Source: Peptacetobacter sp900550335
Lineage (GTDB): Bacteria > Bacillota > Clostridia > Peptostreptococcales > Peptostreptococcaceae
Reading direction: 5' to 3'
DNA length: 64,000 nucleotides
Assembly (NCBI RefSeq): GCF_047528295.1
Contig: NZ_CP180001.1
Coordinates: 1,364,001-1,428,000 of the forward strand
This document shows, piece by piece, positions 41,429-49,616 of the stretch. The position numbers and the translations under genes are program-made. The stretch's first letter is position 1, and each line of letters opens with the position of its first letter. Below the pieces are notes generated by a model. That model was given only the letters and a program-made list of their open reading frames with translations. It had not been told where the DNA came from and did no database searches.

Positions 41429-42814
41429 ATGAAAGAAAAAATTCAAGTAATGGGACGTTTCCTTAGTGGAATGGTAATGCCAGTAATAGGAGCGTTCATC
41501 GCATGGGGACTTATAACAGCCTTATTCATAGAAACTGGATGGGCTCCAAATGAAAGACTAGCAGCATTGGTATCTCCAATGTCTACATTCTTACTTCCAC
41601 TATTAATAGCATATACTGGTGGTAAAATGGTACACGGTGAAAGAGGTGGAGTAATAGGTGCAATAGCTACTATGGGTGTTATAGTAGGTGCTGATATTCC
41701 AATGTTTATGGGTGCAATGATAATGGGACCTTTATCAGCTTGGATAATGAAAAAATTTGACCAGGCAATAGAAGGAAAAGTTAAAGCAGGATTTGAAATG
41801 CTTGTAAATAACTTCTCTTTAGGTATATTAGGTGCAATATTAGCAGCAGTTGCATTATTAGGTGTAACTCCACTTGTTGAAATGTTAAACTCAGCAATGG
41901 AAGCAGGGGTTAATTTCTTCGTACAGAGAGGACTTCTTCCATTAGCAAGTATACTTATAGAACCAGCAAAAGTATTATTCTTAAACAATGCAATAAATCA
42001 TGGTATATTCTCTCCAATGGGAATACAGCAGGTTGAAGAAGTTGGTAAATCAATATTCTTCCTACTTGAAGCAAACCCAGGACCAGGTCTTGGAATACTT
42101 CTTGCATACTGCTTAGCAGGTAAAGGATCAGCAAAAAGTTCAGCACCAGGTGCAGTAGTTATACACTTCTTAGGTGGTATACATGAAATATACTTCCCAT
42201 ATATATTAATGAATCCAGTTTTAATATTAGCAGCAATAGCTGGTGGAGCAACAGGTGTATTCGTAAATAGTATGTTAGGTGCAGGATTAACAGCTCCAGC
42301 ATCTCCAGGTAGTATAATAGCTATACTTGCAATGTGTCCAAAAGGTGGATACCTTCCAGTATTAGCAGGTGTTGCAGCAGCTACAATAGTATCATTTGCA
42401 GTTGCATTACCAATATTAAAATTCGCAGGTAAAGATGCAGATTTAGAAGAATCACAGAAAAAAGTAAGTGATATGAAATCAGAAAGTAAAGGTATATCAG
42501 TAAATGCAGAAAAATCAGAAGTTAAATCAGCTTCAGAAGTACATAAAATAGTTTTCGCTTGTGATGCAGGTATGGGATCAAGTGCAATGGGTGCAACAGT
42601 TCTTCGTAAAAAATTAAAAGAAGCGGGAATAGAAGATATAGAAGTTGTTCATGCTCCAGTTTCTTCAATACCAGCAGATGCAGATATGGTAGTTACTCAT
42701 AATGAGTTAGGAGAAAGAGCTGCTCATAGTAATCCAAATGCACAGTTAGTTCTTATACAGAACTTCTTAGGTGCTCCAGAATACGATGAAGTAGTGGCTC
42801 AGTTAAGTAAATAA
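41429..42814 (+). CDS. mtlA: PTS mannitol transporter EIICB
   Basis: 461 residues. Residues 1-~340 form the EIIC channel (about eight hydrophobic segments, with LNNAINHGIFSPMG and the mannitol-type motif GGIHEIYFPY); ~375-461 are EIIB with the phosphocysteine loop FACDAGMGSSAMGA. It phosphorylates mannitol to mannitol-1-phosphate during uptake, receiving phosphate from EIIA. The cognate mtlF (EIIA), mtlR and mtlD are absent from this window, so they must be elsewhere. The strong promoter, cre site and palindrome indicate tight carbon control. Codon use is that of a highly expressed gene. A terminator at the 5' edge of repeat element B follows. Confidence 0.95.
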   Translation: MKEKIQVMGRFLSGMVMPVIGAFIAWGLITALFIETGWAPNERLAALVSPMSTFLLPLLIAYTGGKMVHGERGGVIGAIATMGVIVGADIPMFMGAMIMGPLSAWIMKKFDQAIEGKVKAGFEMLVNNFSLGILGAILAAVALLGVTPLVEMLNSAMEAGVNFFVQRGLLPLASILIEPAKVLFLNNAINHGIFSPMGIQQVEEVGKSIFFLLEANPGPGLGILLAYCLAGKGSAKSSAPGAVVIHFLGGIHEIYFPYILMNPVLILAAIAGGATGVFVNSMLGAGLTAPASPGSIIAILAMCPKGGYLPVLAGVAAATIVSFAVALPILKFAGKDADLEESQKKVSDMKSESKGISVNAEKSEVKSASEVHKIVFACDAGMGSSAMGATVLRKKLKEAGIEDIEVVHAPVSSIPADADMVVTHNELGERAAHSNPNAQLVLIQNFLGAPEYDEVVAQLSK

Positions 42815-42821
42815 AGAAAAT

Positions 42822-43023
42822 AATGGCTGTTGCATATTTTGCAGCAGCTTTTTTTCGTCTAATTTAAAATAATACCCCTCTCGCTCTCCAGGCTTCGACG
42901 CCTCGTCCATTAAACTAACACATTTAAATGTTACGAGGCGTCTGTAGGTTGTCAAATTGAGATGGGTATTTATTTTAAAATTCATTAAAGAATAATCTCT
43001 GCAAAATATTGCATACAACCATT
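42822..43023 (+). repeat. Structured inverted-repeat element, copy B
   Basis: About 202 bp. Outer arms AATGGCTGTTGCATATTTTG (from 42822) with the partner ending at 43023; next stem AATTTAAAATAATACCC / GGGTATTTATTTTAAAATT. The core has CTCCAGGCTTCG (42886-42897) and TCTGTAGGTTGTC (42941-42953), enclosing a perfect ACGCCTCGT / ACGAGGCGT stem with loop AACACATTTAAAT. The 5' edge also folds as the mtlA terminator (GCTGTTGCA / TGCAGCAGC then T-run, 42825-42854). It directly follows mtlA in the same orientation. Confidence 0.85.
42825..42854 (+). terminator. mtlA terminator inside element B
   Basis: GCTGTTGCA / TGCAGCAGC followed by TTTTTTT; mutually exclusive with the long outer stem of element B. 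Confidence 0.75.
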
Positions 43024-43315
43024 ATTTATTATATTAATAAAAATATCTTTTAAACTTATTTTATAGAGTCCATTTGTTAGAGATTTTAAATTATAAATGT
43101 CCGTTAATTGTTACAACAAGAAATTTTATAAAAATTATATCATTAAAATAGTTTTTGTAAAATAAGAATATTAATCTTATAAAAAGTAGATAATAAAAAT
43201 GAAAATATATTTTTATTAAATATATAAAAATGATACTAAAAAAATAAATAATAGTATCTAAAAGTAGAAAAAGTAATATTAAAAGGATATAATTATAAAT
43301 ATAGGGAGAGATAAA
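43024..43315 (+). other. Non-coding region before the toxin-antitoxin pair
   Basis: About 290 bp, AT-rich, without an ORF. Sequences such as TATAAAT occur near 43298 but a full promoter or an antitoxin operator could not be assigned. Confidence 0.3.
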
Positions 43316-43711
43316 ATGAGGGAATATGATTCAGTTAGTGAAATATTATCTACTATTAAAGAAAGTGTATCAGAGGGAAAATACTTTATATCGTTAAATA
43401 AAAATAGGGGAGAAAATATAGCTTTTAGGAATAAATATGAATTAAATAGCAAAGATCAAAGGCAAATAATATTAAATTTAACAGAAAATGACTATGAAAA
43501 AAGTGTTAATAATTATAAGGAAGGATATGAAAATGAAAAATTACATATATTTGGACCTATTTTAAATCTCAAAAATGAAGAAGGAAAATCAAAAAAAGTA
43601 CAAGTATATATAAAATTTAATATCATAAAAGATAATGATAACTTAGTAGTAGTTGTATCTTTTCATGAAGCAAGAAGACCTATGATATTAGCGTCTTGTA
43701 AAAATAAGTAA
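43316..43711 (+). CDS. MqsR-like toxin (type II toxin-antitoxin)
   Basis: 131 residues. The C-terminal half follows the MqsR pattern: a hydrophobic strand ending in ILNLTENDYEKSVNNYKEG (compare the LSESDFYKSMTTY region of E. coli MqsR), then strands ending in VVVVSFHEARR (compare LIVSFKE). MqsR is an mRNA interferase of the RelE-like fold cleaving at GC-containing sites. It is slightly longer than E. coli MqsR (98 residues). The gene precedes its putative antitoxin by 13 nt, the usual mqsR-mqsA order. Family assignment is by remembered motif, so moderate confidence. Confidence 0.7.
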   Translation: MREYDSVSEILSTIKESVSEGKYFISLNKNRGENIAFRNKYELNSKDQRQIILNLTENDYEKSVNNYKEGYENEKLHIFGPILNLKNEEGKSKKVQVYIKFNIIKDNDNLVVVVSFHEARRPMILASCKNK

Positions 43712-43724
43712 AGGGGAGGATGTT

Positions 43725-44708
43725 ATGAGCTTTAGCTTTTGTGAAGAATGTAGAAAAATGGTAGAGTATAAAATTGAACGTAAGGAAATTACAGAATACT
43801 TAAAGGGAAGCTTTTATACTTATAATGGAGAAATAGCAACTTGCAATGAATGTGGAGCAGAGGTTTATGTACCAGAGGTACTCGATGGAAATATGGAAAA
43901 ATTGTACTCTGAATATAGAGAAAAGAATGGGATATTAGACAAAGAAGAAATAAAATTAATTCCACAAAAGTATCAAATAAGTAAGAAAAAATTATCTCTT
44001 ATGTTAGGTTGGGGAGAAGCAACATTTACGAGATATTATGATGGCAAAACACCATCAAAGAGATACTCTAAAACTTTAGAAAAAATATTAAAAAATCCAG
44101 ATGAATATTTAAAAATTTTAGAGGAAAATAAAGAGAAGTTAAAAAGTAGTGAGTATTTAAAGAGTAAAGAAGCTGTTATGAGTTTGATTAAAGCCGAAAA
44201 CGAAAAAAAGATACTTTTATTTTCTAAATATATAATAAAAAAATGTGGGGATGTAACTCCATTATCACTTCAAAAGATGCTTTATTATGTGCAGGGATTT
44301 TACTATGCATTTTTTAATTTATTTTTATTTGATGAAGATTGTGAAGCGTGGATACATGGACCAGTTTATAAAGATGTATACGATAGATTTAAAGATTATA
44401 GATATAATCAGATAGAAAGTGAAGAAAATTTGGATGAACTACTATTTACTTCATTAGAAATATCAATATTAGATAGTGTTATAAAAAACTTTGGATGTTA
44501 CAGTGGAAAAATTTTAGAAGAATTTACACATACAGAAAAACCATGGTTAGTAGCTAGAGGAAATATACCACAAAATAAAAAATCACAAAATATTATAAGT
44601 AAAGAATCAATAGGAGAATATTTTGTCAGTGTAAAAGATAGATACTCAATGATTAATCCTGGTGATATAAAATACTATTCTAAAGAAATGTTTAATACAT
44701 ATAATTAA
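43725..44708 (+). CDS. MqsA-like antitoxin with C-terminal Panacea (DUF4065) domain
   Basis: 327 residues in three parts. Residues 1-50 are a zinc-binding YgiT/MqsA-type domain (C6-x2-C9 and C40-x2-C43). About 80-120 is an Xre-type HTH (KKLSLMLGWGEATFTRYYDG). About 165-290 is a DUF4065/Panacea domain (TPLSLQKMLYYVQGFYYA, EAWIHGPVYKDVYDRF). Panacea domains neutralise very diverse toxins; fusing one to an MqsA-type DNA-binding antitoxin next to an MqsR-like toxin is a coherent toxin-antitoxin pair. The HTH likely autoregulates the operon. The start has AAGGGGAGG. Confidence 0.85.
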   Translation: MSFSFCEECRKMVEYKIERKEITEYLKGSFYTYNGEIATCNECGAEVYVPEVLDGNMEKLYSEYREKNGILDKEEIKLIPQKYQISKKKLSLMLGWGEATFTRYYDGKTPSKRYSKTLEKILKNPDEYLKILEENKEKLKSSEYLKSKEAVMSLIKAENEKKILLFSKYIIKKCGDVTPLSLQKMLYYVQGFYYAFFNLFLFDEDCEAWIHGPVYKDVYDRFKDYRYNQIESEENLDELLFTSLEISILDSVIKNFGCYSGKILEEFTHTEKPWLVARGNIPQNKKSQNIISKESIGEYFVSVKDRYSMINPGDIKYYSKEMFNTYN

Positions 44709-44723
44709 AAAATAAATAAAATT

Positions 44724-44755
44724 AGGACAAGAGTAGTTATTTTCTTGTCCTTTTC
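44724..44755 (+). terminator. Terminator of the toxin-antitoxin operon
   Basis: AGGACAAGA pairs with TCTTGTCCT, followed by TTTT. Confidence 0.85.
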
Positions 44756-44920
44756 TATTTATTTTTATAATGCGTTTATTACTTTATTAATGATTTTATT
44801 ATATACTTGAAAAAATTATTAAACAATTACTAAACAATAAAGCTAACAAAATAAAGGGATTAAAAAGAAGGATATTACAACGAATTTATAGAAATTTAAC
44901 AAAAATAGGTGGTGATAATT

Positions 44921-45649
44921 ATGAAAAAATATAATATAGATGAAAAAACAGAAGGAAAAGAATATAAAATTGGCAGAAGTTTATTTGCTTTATCAATAGT
45001 TCTTGGAGTTCTTGGAATTATATTACTTATAGTTGGAATATTTGTGCAAAATACAAAATATGGAACGCCACTAGCTGTTATTGGAGCAATATTCAGTATG
45101 ACAATATCCTTCTTTTTAATGTATAAATCATACTCTGATATGATGGCATACGAAAGTTTGAAGATGGAAAAGGAATATGAAAAACAGGAATTATATAGAT
45201 TAAACTCTGTATGTAAGTATGAGGTTAAGTCAAAGCTGCTTAATGCTGGATTTTATGAGGAAAATGAATATTTAAAAAAGAAGAAGTTTTCTTATTTAAA
45301 AGATTCGATAACATATTATTTTAGAATGGTTGATACAAACAAGGTTTTTGGAAGTGTGGAAAGATATATAAAAGAGTTTGAGCTTATGGAAAGAGAAGGG
45401 AATTCTTGTCTGTGCCTATTTGTTTATGTGGATCATATCACAGAGGAAAGTTTAGATGATGCTAAGGAATTGGGAAAGGCAGATATTGTTTATGAAACTG
45501 TGATAAATCCATTTACTCAGGACAGTTATGTGATTGTAGTTATTGATAGAAAGACAAATGAAGGATATTTTTTAGATATTGGTAAAAAGCATAAATCATC
45601 ACTTTATTCTCATGGATGCAAGTGGATAAAAAGAATTTTGGATAACTAA
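44921..45649 (+). CDS. Hypothetical membrane protein (paralog 1)
   Basis: 242 residues: two hydrophobic segments in the first ~80 residues, then a soluble ~150-residue domain. I do not recognise the family. It is clearly paralogous to the next gene: both share a KKFS(Y/F)LKDSITYYFR stretch, a SCLCLF strand, NEGYFLDIG-type and HGCK-IK endings. The soluble domain resembles an alpha/beta sensor or nuclease-fold protein in outline only. ATG 44921 fits the AGGTGGTGAT ribosome-binding site. Tandem duplication is the obvious origin. Confidence 0.72.
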   Translation: MKKYNIDEKTEGKEYKIGRSLFALSIVLGVLGIILLIVGIFVQNTKYGTPLAVIGAIFSMTISFFLMYKSYSDMMAYESLKMEKEYEKQELYRLNSVCKYEVKSKLLNAGFYEENEYLKKKKFSYLKDSITYYFRMVDTNKVFGSVERYIKEFELMEREGNSCLCLFVYVDHITEESLDDAKELGKADIVYETVINPFTQDSYVIVVIDRKTNEGYFLDIGKKHKSSLYSHGCKWIKRILDN

Positions 45650-45759
45650 AATATAGATAAGTAAAATATGGATAACTAAAATATCGATATAGCGATAAAT
45701 GTACAATATGAGGAAAAATTTATTTATTGTGCAGAAATATACAAATCTGGGGGATTTTT

Positions 45760-46494
45760 ATGAATAAATATAATGAATTTAAAGAAAATGATTTAGCAGA
45801 TGAAGCTAAAAAAGGAAAAAGACTATTTATAATAGCGATAATTTGCTTTTTAATAGCATTTGGATTTATACTTTGGGCTGCAATAGTTCAAGACAAGAAT
45901 GTAAAAAATAGCGATATAATTGGGATTGTTGGATTTTTAGGATTTGGTGTAGCTTCTGTAATTATAATGATAAAAGCATTTCCTCTAATTTTATTGTATG
46001 AAAGCGATAGAGTATGGAAAGAATACGACCAAAAGGAATTATATAAAATAAGTTCTATAAATAAAAATGAATTAGAAGAAAAATTAATAAATAAAAAATT
46101 TGAACCATATAACGGATATTATAAAATAAAGAAGTTTAGCTTTTTAAAGGACTCTATTACATATTATTTTAGATTTGTAGATACAAAAACAGTAAGTGGA
46201 TGTGCAAAAAGAGAGGTAAATGCGTTTAAAAAAATTTATAAAAAAGAAAGAACAAGCTGTCTTTGTTTATTTGCATGTTTAGATGGATTAACTGACAGAG
46301 ATTTACAAGATGTCAAGGATATTGGTAAAAAGTATATCGTACATGAAAATGTTCTAAATCCTCATCTGCGGGAAAATTATATAGTTGTCGCAGTAGATAA
46401 AACTACAGGGGAAGGGTATTTTATGGATATAGGAAGGAAACATAGAATATCTATATATCATCATGGATGCAAAATGATTAAAAAAATTTTATAA
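45760..46494 (+). CDS. Hypothetical membrane protein (paralog 2)
   Basis: 244 residues with the same plan as the preceding gene: two N-terminal membrane helices (about 20-42 and 55-78) and a conserved C-terminal domain (LKDSITYYFRFVDT, SCLCLFACLDG, GEGYFMDIGRKH, HHGCKMIKK). The ATG at 45760 follows CTGGGGG; the upstream frame (to 45727) is not conserved. A short direct repeat (ATAACTAAAATAT) lies between the two genes (about 45646-45690). Function unknown; the pair may be a two-component membrane complex or an immunity pair. Confidence 0.72.
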   Translation: MNKYNEFKENDLADEAKKGKRLFIIAIICFLIAFGFILWAAIVQDKNVKNSDIIGIVGFLGFGVASVIIMIKAFPLILLYESDRVWKEYDQKELYKISSINKNELEEKLINKKFEPYNGYYKIKKFSFLKDSITYYFRFVDTKTVSGCAKREVNAFKKIYKKERTSCLCLFACLDGLTDRDLQDVKDIGKKYIVHENVLNPHLRENYIVVAVDKTTGEGYFMDIGRKHRISIYHHGCKMIKKIL

Positions 46495-46508
46495 AACTTT
46501 AAGATATG

Positions 46509-46556
46509 GAAATACTGTTGTATAAACATTTTAGGTTTTGCAGCAGTATTTTTTTA
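46509..46556 (+). terminator. Terminator before the antimicrobial-peptide ABC operon
   Basis: AAATACTGTTG with CAGCAGTATTT arms and a T-run. Confidence 0.8.
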
Positions 46557-46634
46557 TTTTGTTATAATTTGGTTATTTTTTATTGATATTATCTAATCAA
46601 ATAAAAGATATAAAATTTTGAAAGGATGATATAT

Positions 46635-47336
46635 ATGAAAGACTTAATATTAGAAACAAAAAATTTATCAAAAGAATATAAAAATCAAAAGGCAGTAGAC
46701 AAAGTTTCGCTAAACATAGAAAGAAATACAATATACGGTTTATTGGGACCAAATGGGGCAGGGAAGTCTACAATTTTAAAAATGATTGTTGGTTTATTAA
46801 AGCCTACAGATGGAGAAATAATTTTTAATGGAAATATATTGGAAAGAAAAGATTTAAAATATATAGGCTCATTGATAGAATCGCCAGCACTTTACGGAAA
46901 TTTGACAGCAGAAGAGAATCTTATGGTATATACAAAACTACTCGGTATACCTAAAACTAGAATAAAAGAAGTTTTAGATATTGTAGATTTGAAAAATACA
47001 GGTAAAAAAAGAGCTTCTCAATTTTCAATGGGAATGAAGCAGCGATTAGGGATAGCAATAGCTCTTTTAAATAATCCAAAATTATTAATCTTAGATGAGC
47101 CAACAAATGGTCTGGATCCATTTGGAATTCAGGAACTTAGAAATCTTATATCTTCTTTTCCTAAAAAAGGGATAACAGTTATATTATCAAGTCATATACT
47201 TTCTGAAGTATCTCAAGTTGTGGATAAAATAGCGATAATAAATGAAGGAAAGTTACTTTTTGAAGGAATGCCAGATAAGGATGAGAATTTAGAAGAGTTC
47301 TTTACAAATACAATAATAAAAAATAAAAATATATAA
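46635..47336 (+). CDS. Antimicrobial-peptide (lantibiotic) resistance ABC transporter ATPase (BcrA/LanF/CprA-like)
   Basis: 233 residues. Walker A GPNGAGKST (38-46), signature FSMGMKQRL, Walker B LLILDEPTNGLDP and the switch His in LSSHILSEV are present. It belongs to the BcrA/LanF ATPases that energise two-permease exporters expelling lantibiotics from the membrane. Start at 46635 fits AAAGGA. It is followed by two permeases, a response regulator and a histidine kinase. The same set of parts as cprABC-cprK-cprR of C. difficile, which gives cationic-peptide resistance. Confidence 0.92.
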   Translation: MKDLILETKNLSKEYKNQKAVDKVSLNIERNTIYGLLGPNGAGKSTILKMIVGLLKPTDGEIIFNGNILERKDLKYIGSLIESPALYGNLTAEENLMVYTKLLGIPKTRIKEVLDIVDLKNTGKKRASQFSMGMKQRLGIAIALLNNPKLLILDEPTNGLDPFGIQELRNLISSFPKKGITVILSSHILSEVSQVVDKIAIINEGKLLFEGMPDKDENLEEFFTNTIIKNKNI

Positions 47337-47352
47337 ATAAAGGAGATTTATT

Positions 47353-48132
47353 ATGAATAGAATAGAAGCAGAACTATTAAAGTATAAAAAAACTATGATG
47401 TCAAAACTAATATTGATTATACCTGTATTTTTCGCAGTTTTTTCTATGGCGGTGCAGATAATAATTTCTGAAAATCCAGGAATTAAAGTGGATATGGCTT
47501 CAAAAGAGAGTTGGAAGATGTTTTTAACATTATCATTTAACTTTTGGTCTTTTATATTTATTCCTATGATATCAGCTCTTTTGGCAGGATTGGTTGCAAA
47601 TCAAGAGAAAAAAGTAGGAAATTACAGAGCACTTTGTTGCCATGAGATTAGACCTTCAAAAATTTGGTTTTATAAAATAATGGGAATGGTAGTGTATATG
47701 CTAATTGCAACAATAGTATTTATAGTAGTTGAAGTAATAGCAGGTTCGATGAGTGCTGTAGGAAATATTTCGTTTATAAAAATATTAGTTGCTACAATAG
47801 CTTGTTTTTTAGTATCAATATCAATTTTACCAATACAATTATTCTTTGCTACAAATTTTGGAATGATTATCAATTTAGCTGTTGGATTTGTTGGAATGTT
47901 AAGTGGTGTATTAATGGCTCCTGAAAAGTATTGGATACTTAATCCTTACTCATGGGCAACTAGACTTATGTGTCCATTGATAGGAGTTCATCCAAATGGA
48001 ATAGTATTAAATCAAGGTGATCCGTTATTGAATGGTGATGTAATTGGAATAGGTATTATCCTTTCTATAGGAAGTTTTTCTATATTATTATTTATAACTG
48101 GAAAATTATTTGAGAAAAAGGAATTTAGATAA
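47353..48132 (+). CDS. Lantibiotic-resistance ABC transporter permease (LanE/CprB-like)
   Basis: 259 residues with about six hydrophobic segments typical of LanE/MutE permeases; conserved-type stretch VGNYRALCCHEIRPSKIWFYK between helices and NPYSWATRLMCP near the end. It starts 16 nt after the ATPase stop with AAAGGAG. Together with the second permease it would form the membrane part of an exporter releasing membrane-inserted peptides. Substrate unknown. Confidence 0.88.
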   Translation: MNRIEAELLKYKKTMMSKLILIIPVFFAVFSMAVQIIISENPGIKVDMASKESWKMFLTLSFNFWSFIFIPMISALLAGLVANQEKKVGNYRALCCHEIRPSKIWFYKIMGMVVYMLIATIVFIVVEVIAGSMSAVGNISFIKILVATIACFLVSISILPIQLFFATNFGMIINLAVGFVGMLSGVLMAPEKYWILNPYSWATRLMCPLIGVHPNGIVLNQGDPLLNGDVIGIGIILSIGSFSILLFITGKLFEKKEFR

Positions 48133-48152
48133 GGTACAAAAGGAGAGAAAAA

Positions 48153-48917
48153 ATGATTAGTTTTTTAGAGGTTGAATGGTTAAAAACAAGAAGAAGTTTG
48201 ATAAGGTGGATTGTATTTTTAACTCCGATAATTATCTCTGGATGTGCAGTATCATATTTAATATACAGAAAAGATATTTCAAACTATACTATCTATCAAA
48301 GTTTCTTTTCTATATGGTCTGCATGTATAATTCCGATTGGAGTAGGTATTATTACTGGATATTTAATATATGAAGAAAATTTAGCTAATAGTTTTAATAT
48401 AATACTTAGCAATGGGATAAATAGAAAAAAATTTTACTTGGCGAAATTTTTATTTTCAATTATTGCACAGGCTGTGTGTACATTTTTAGCTGTAATTATA
48501 CTATGCTTGGGAATGAATGTATTAAATTCTAATAATTTAGATATAACTTTATTTTTAAAAGCAAGTCTATTCAGCATTATAGGAACTCTGCCAATTATGG
48601 CAATACATTTAATAATAAGCTTTATATTTGGGATGGGAGCATCTATTGGAGCTGGAATATGTGGCTTTTTAGTAGCAACTTTCATTGGAACAACAGCTAT
48701 AGGAGATAATATTTGGATGTTTATACCCTGGTCTTATCCTGTAAAAATGAGTATGATTCCTTATATATTACAAATGAATAGTACGGAACTATTAGCACAA
48801 ATACAGAGTCAAATAAATTTATTATTTTTATTGAGTATAATTTTAGGTGCAATATTCTTAATAGTCGGTGTTATTTGGTATAATAATTGTGAAATAAGAG
48901 ATAATCGAGGTGACTAA
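48153..48917 (+). CDS. Lantibiotic-resistance ABC transporter permease (LanG/CprC-like)
   Basis: 254 residues, about six membrane segments; the N-terminal EVEWLKTRRSLIRWI and the loop NILLSNGINRKKFYLAKF-like region (NGINRKKFYLAKFL) are typical of the LanG permease. It follows the first permease by 20 nt (AAAGGAG) and its stop is 1 nt before the response-regulator start, so transporter and regulatory genes are one operon. Confidence 0.88.
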   Translation: MISFLEVEWLKTRRSLIRWIVFLTPIIISGCAVSYLIYRKDISNYTIYQSFFSIWSACIIPIGVGIITGYLIYEENLANSFNIILSNGINRKKFYLAKFLFSIIAQAVCTFLAVIILCLGMNVLNSNNLDITLFLKASLFSIIGTLPIMAIHLIISFIFGMGASIGAGICGFLVATFIGTTAIGDNIWMFIPWSYPVKMSMIPYILQMNSTELLAQIQSQINLLFLLSIILGAIFLIVGVIWYNNCEIRDNRGD

Positions 48918-48918
48918 A

Positions 48919-49611
48919 TTGAGTACAATTTTAATTATAGATGATGAAAAAGATTTAGTTAAATTATTGGAAAAAAAGATAAAAGAAAATGGTCATGAAG
49001 TACTTGTAGCATTTGATGGAGAAGAAGGCATAGAAAAATCAAAGTTAAATCCAGATTTAATTCTTTTAGATATAATGATGCCAAAGATAGACGGATTTGA
49101 GGTATGTCAGAAAATAAGAGATAATGTTGTTTGTCCAATTATATTTTTGAGTGCAAGACAAAGCGAAACAGACAAGATAAGGGGATTTAATCTAGGTGGA
49201 GATGATTATATTACAAAACCATTTGGACTTAGAGAACTATTAGCAAAAATAGAGGCAAATTTAAGAAGGGAAAAAAGATCTCAATATTTGAATGAAGAAA
49301 ATAAAAGAAGAAAGCTATACTTTGGAAATTTATCTTTAGATATAAAAGATAGGGTAGTTGAAGTTTGTGGAAAAAATATTCCTCTTACAAAGACAGAGTA
49401 TGAAATTGTAGAGCTATTGGCATTAAATGCGGGACAAGTGTTCACAAAAGAGCAGATTTATGAAAAAGTTTGGGGATATGATAAGGACGGAGATAATACA
49501 ACAGTTGTTGAGATGATAAAAAAGATAAGAAGAAAATTCTCTAACGTAGATGATACAGAGCAGTATATATCTACAGTGTGGGGAATAGGATATAAATGGA
49601 ATAAAAGGTGA
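48919..49611 (+). CDS. OmpR-family response regulator (CprR/LanR-like)
   Basis: 230 residues: receiver domain (acidic pocket IIDDEKD, phospho-acceptor Asp in LILLDIMMPKIDG, Lys in YITKPFG) and C-terminal winged helix (about 130-230). The TTG at 48919 is preferred with GAGGTG upstream; a GTG at 48910 would overlap that site. Partner of the kinase that starts at the stop of this gene. Likely activates the transporter operon on peptide exposure. Confidence 0.92.
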   Translation: MSTILIIDDEKDLVKLLEKKIKENGHEVLVAFDGEEGIEKSKLNPDLILLDIMMPKIDGFEVCQKIRDNVVCPIIFLSARQSETDKIRGFNLGGDDYITKPFGLRELLAKIEANLRREKRSQYLNEENKRRKLYFGNLSLDIKDRVVEVCGKNIPLTKTEYEIVELLALNAGQVFTKEQIYEKVWGYDKDGDNTTVVEMIKKIRRKFSNVDDTEQYISTVWGIGYKWNKR

Positions 49612-49616
49612 AAAAT

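Noticed and set aside
42803..43018. 71-codon minus-strand frame over element B
   Set aside because: Lies entirely in the inverted repeat; no ribosome-binding site or homology.
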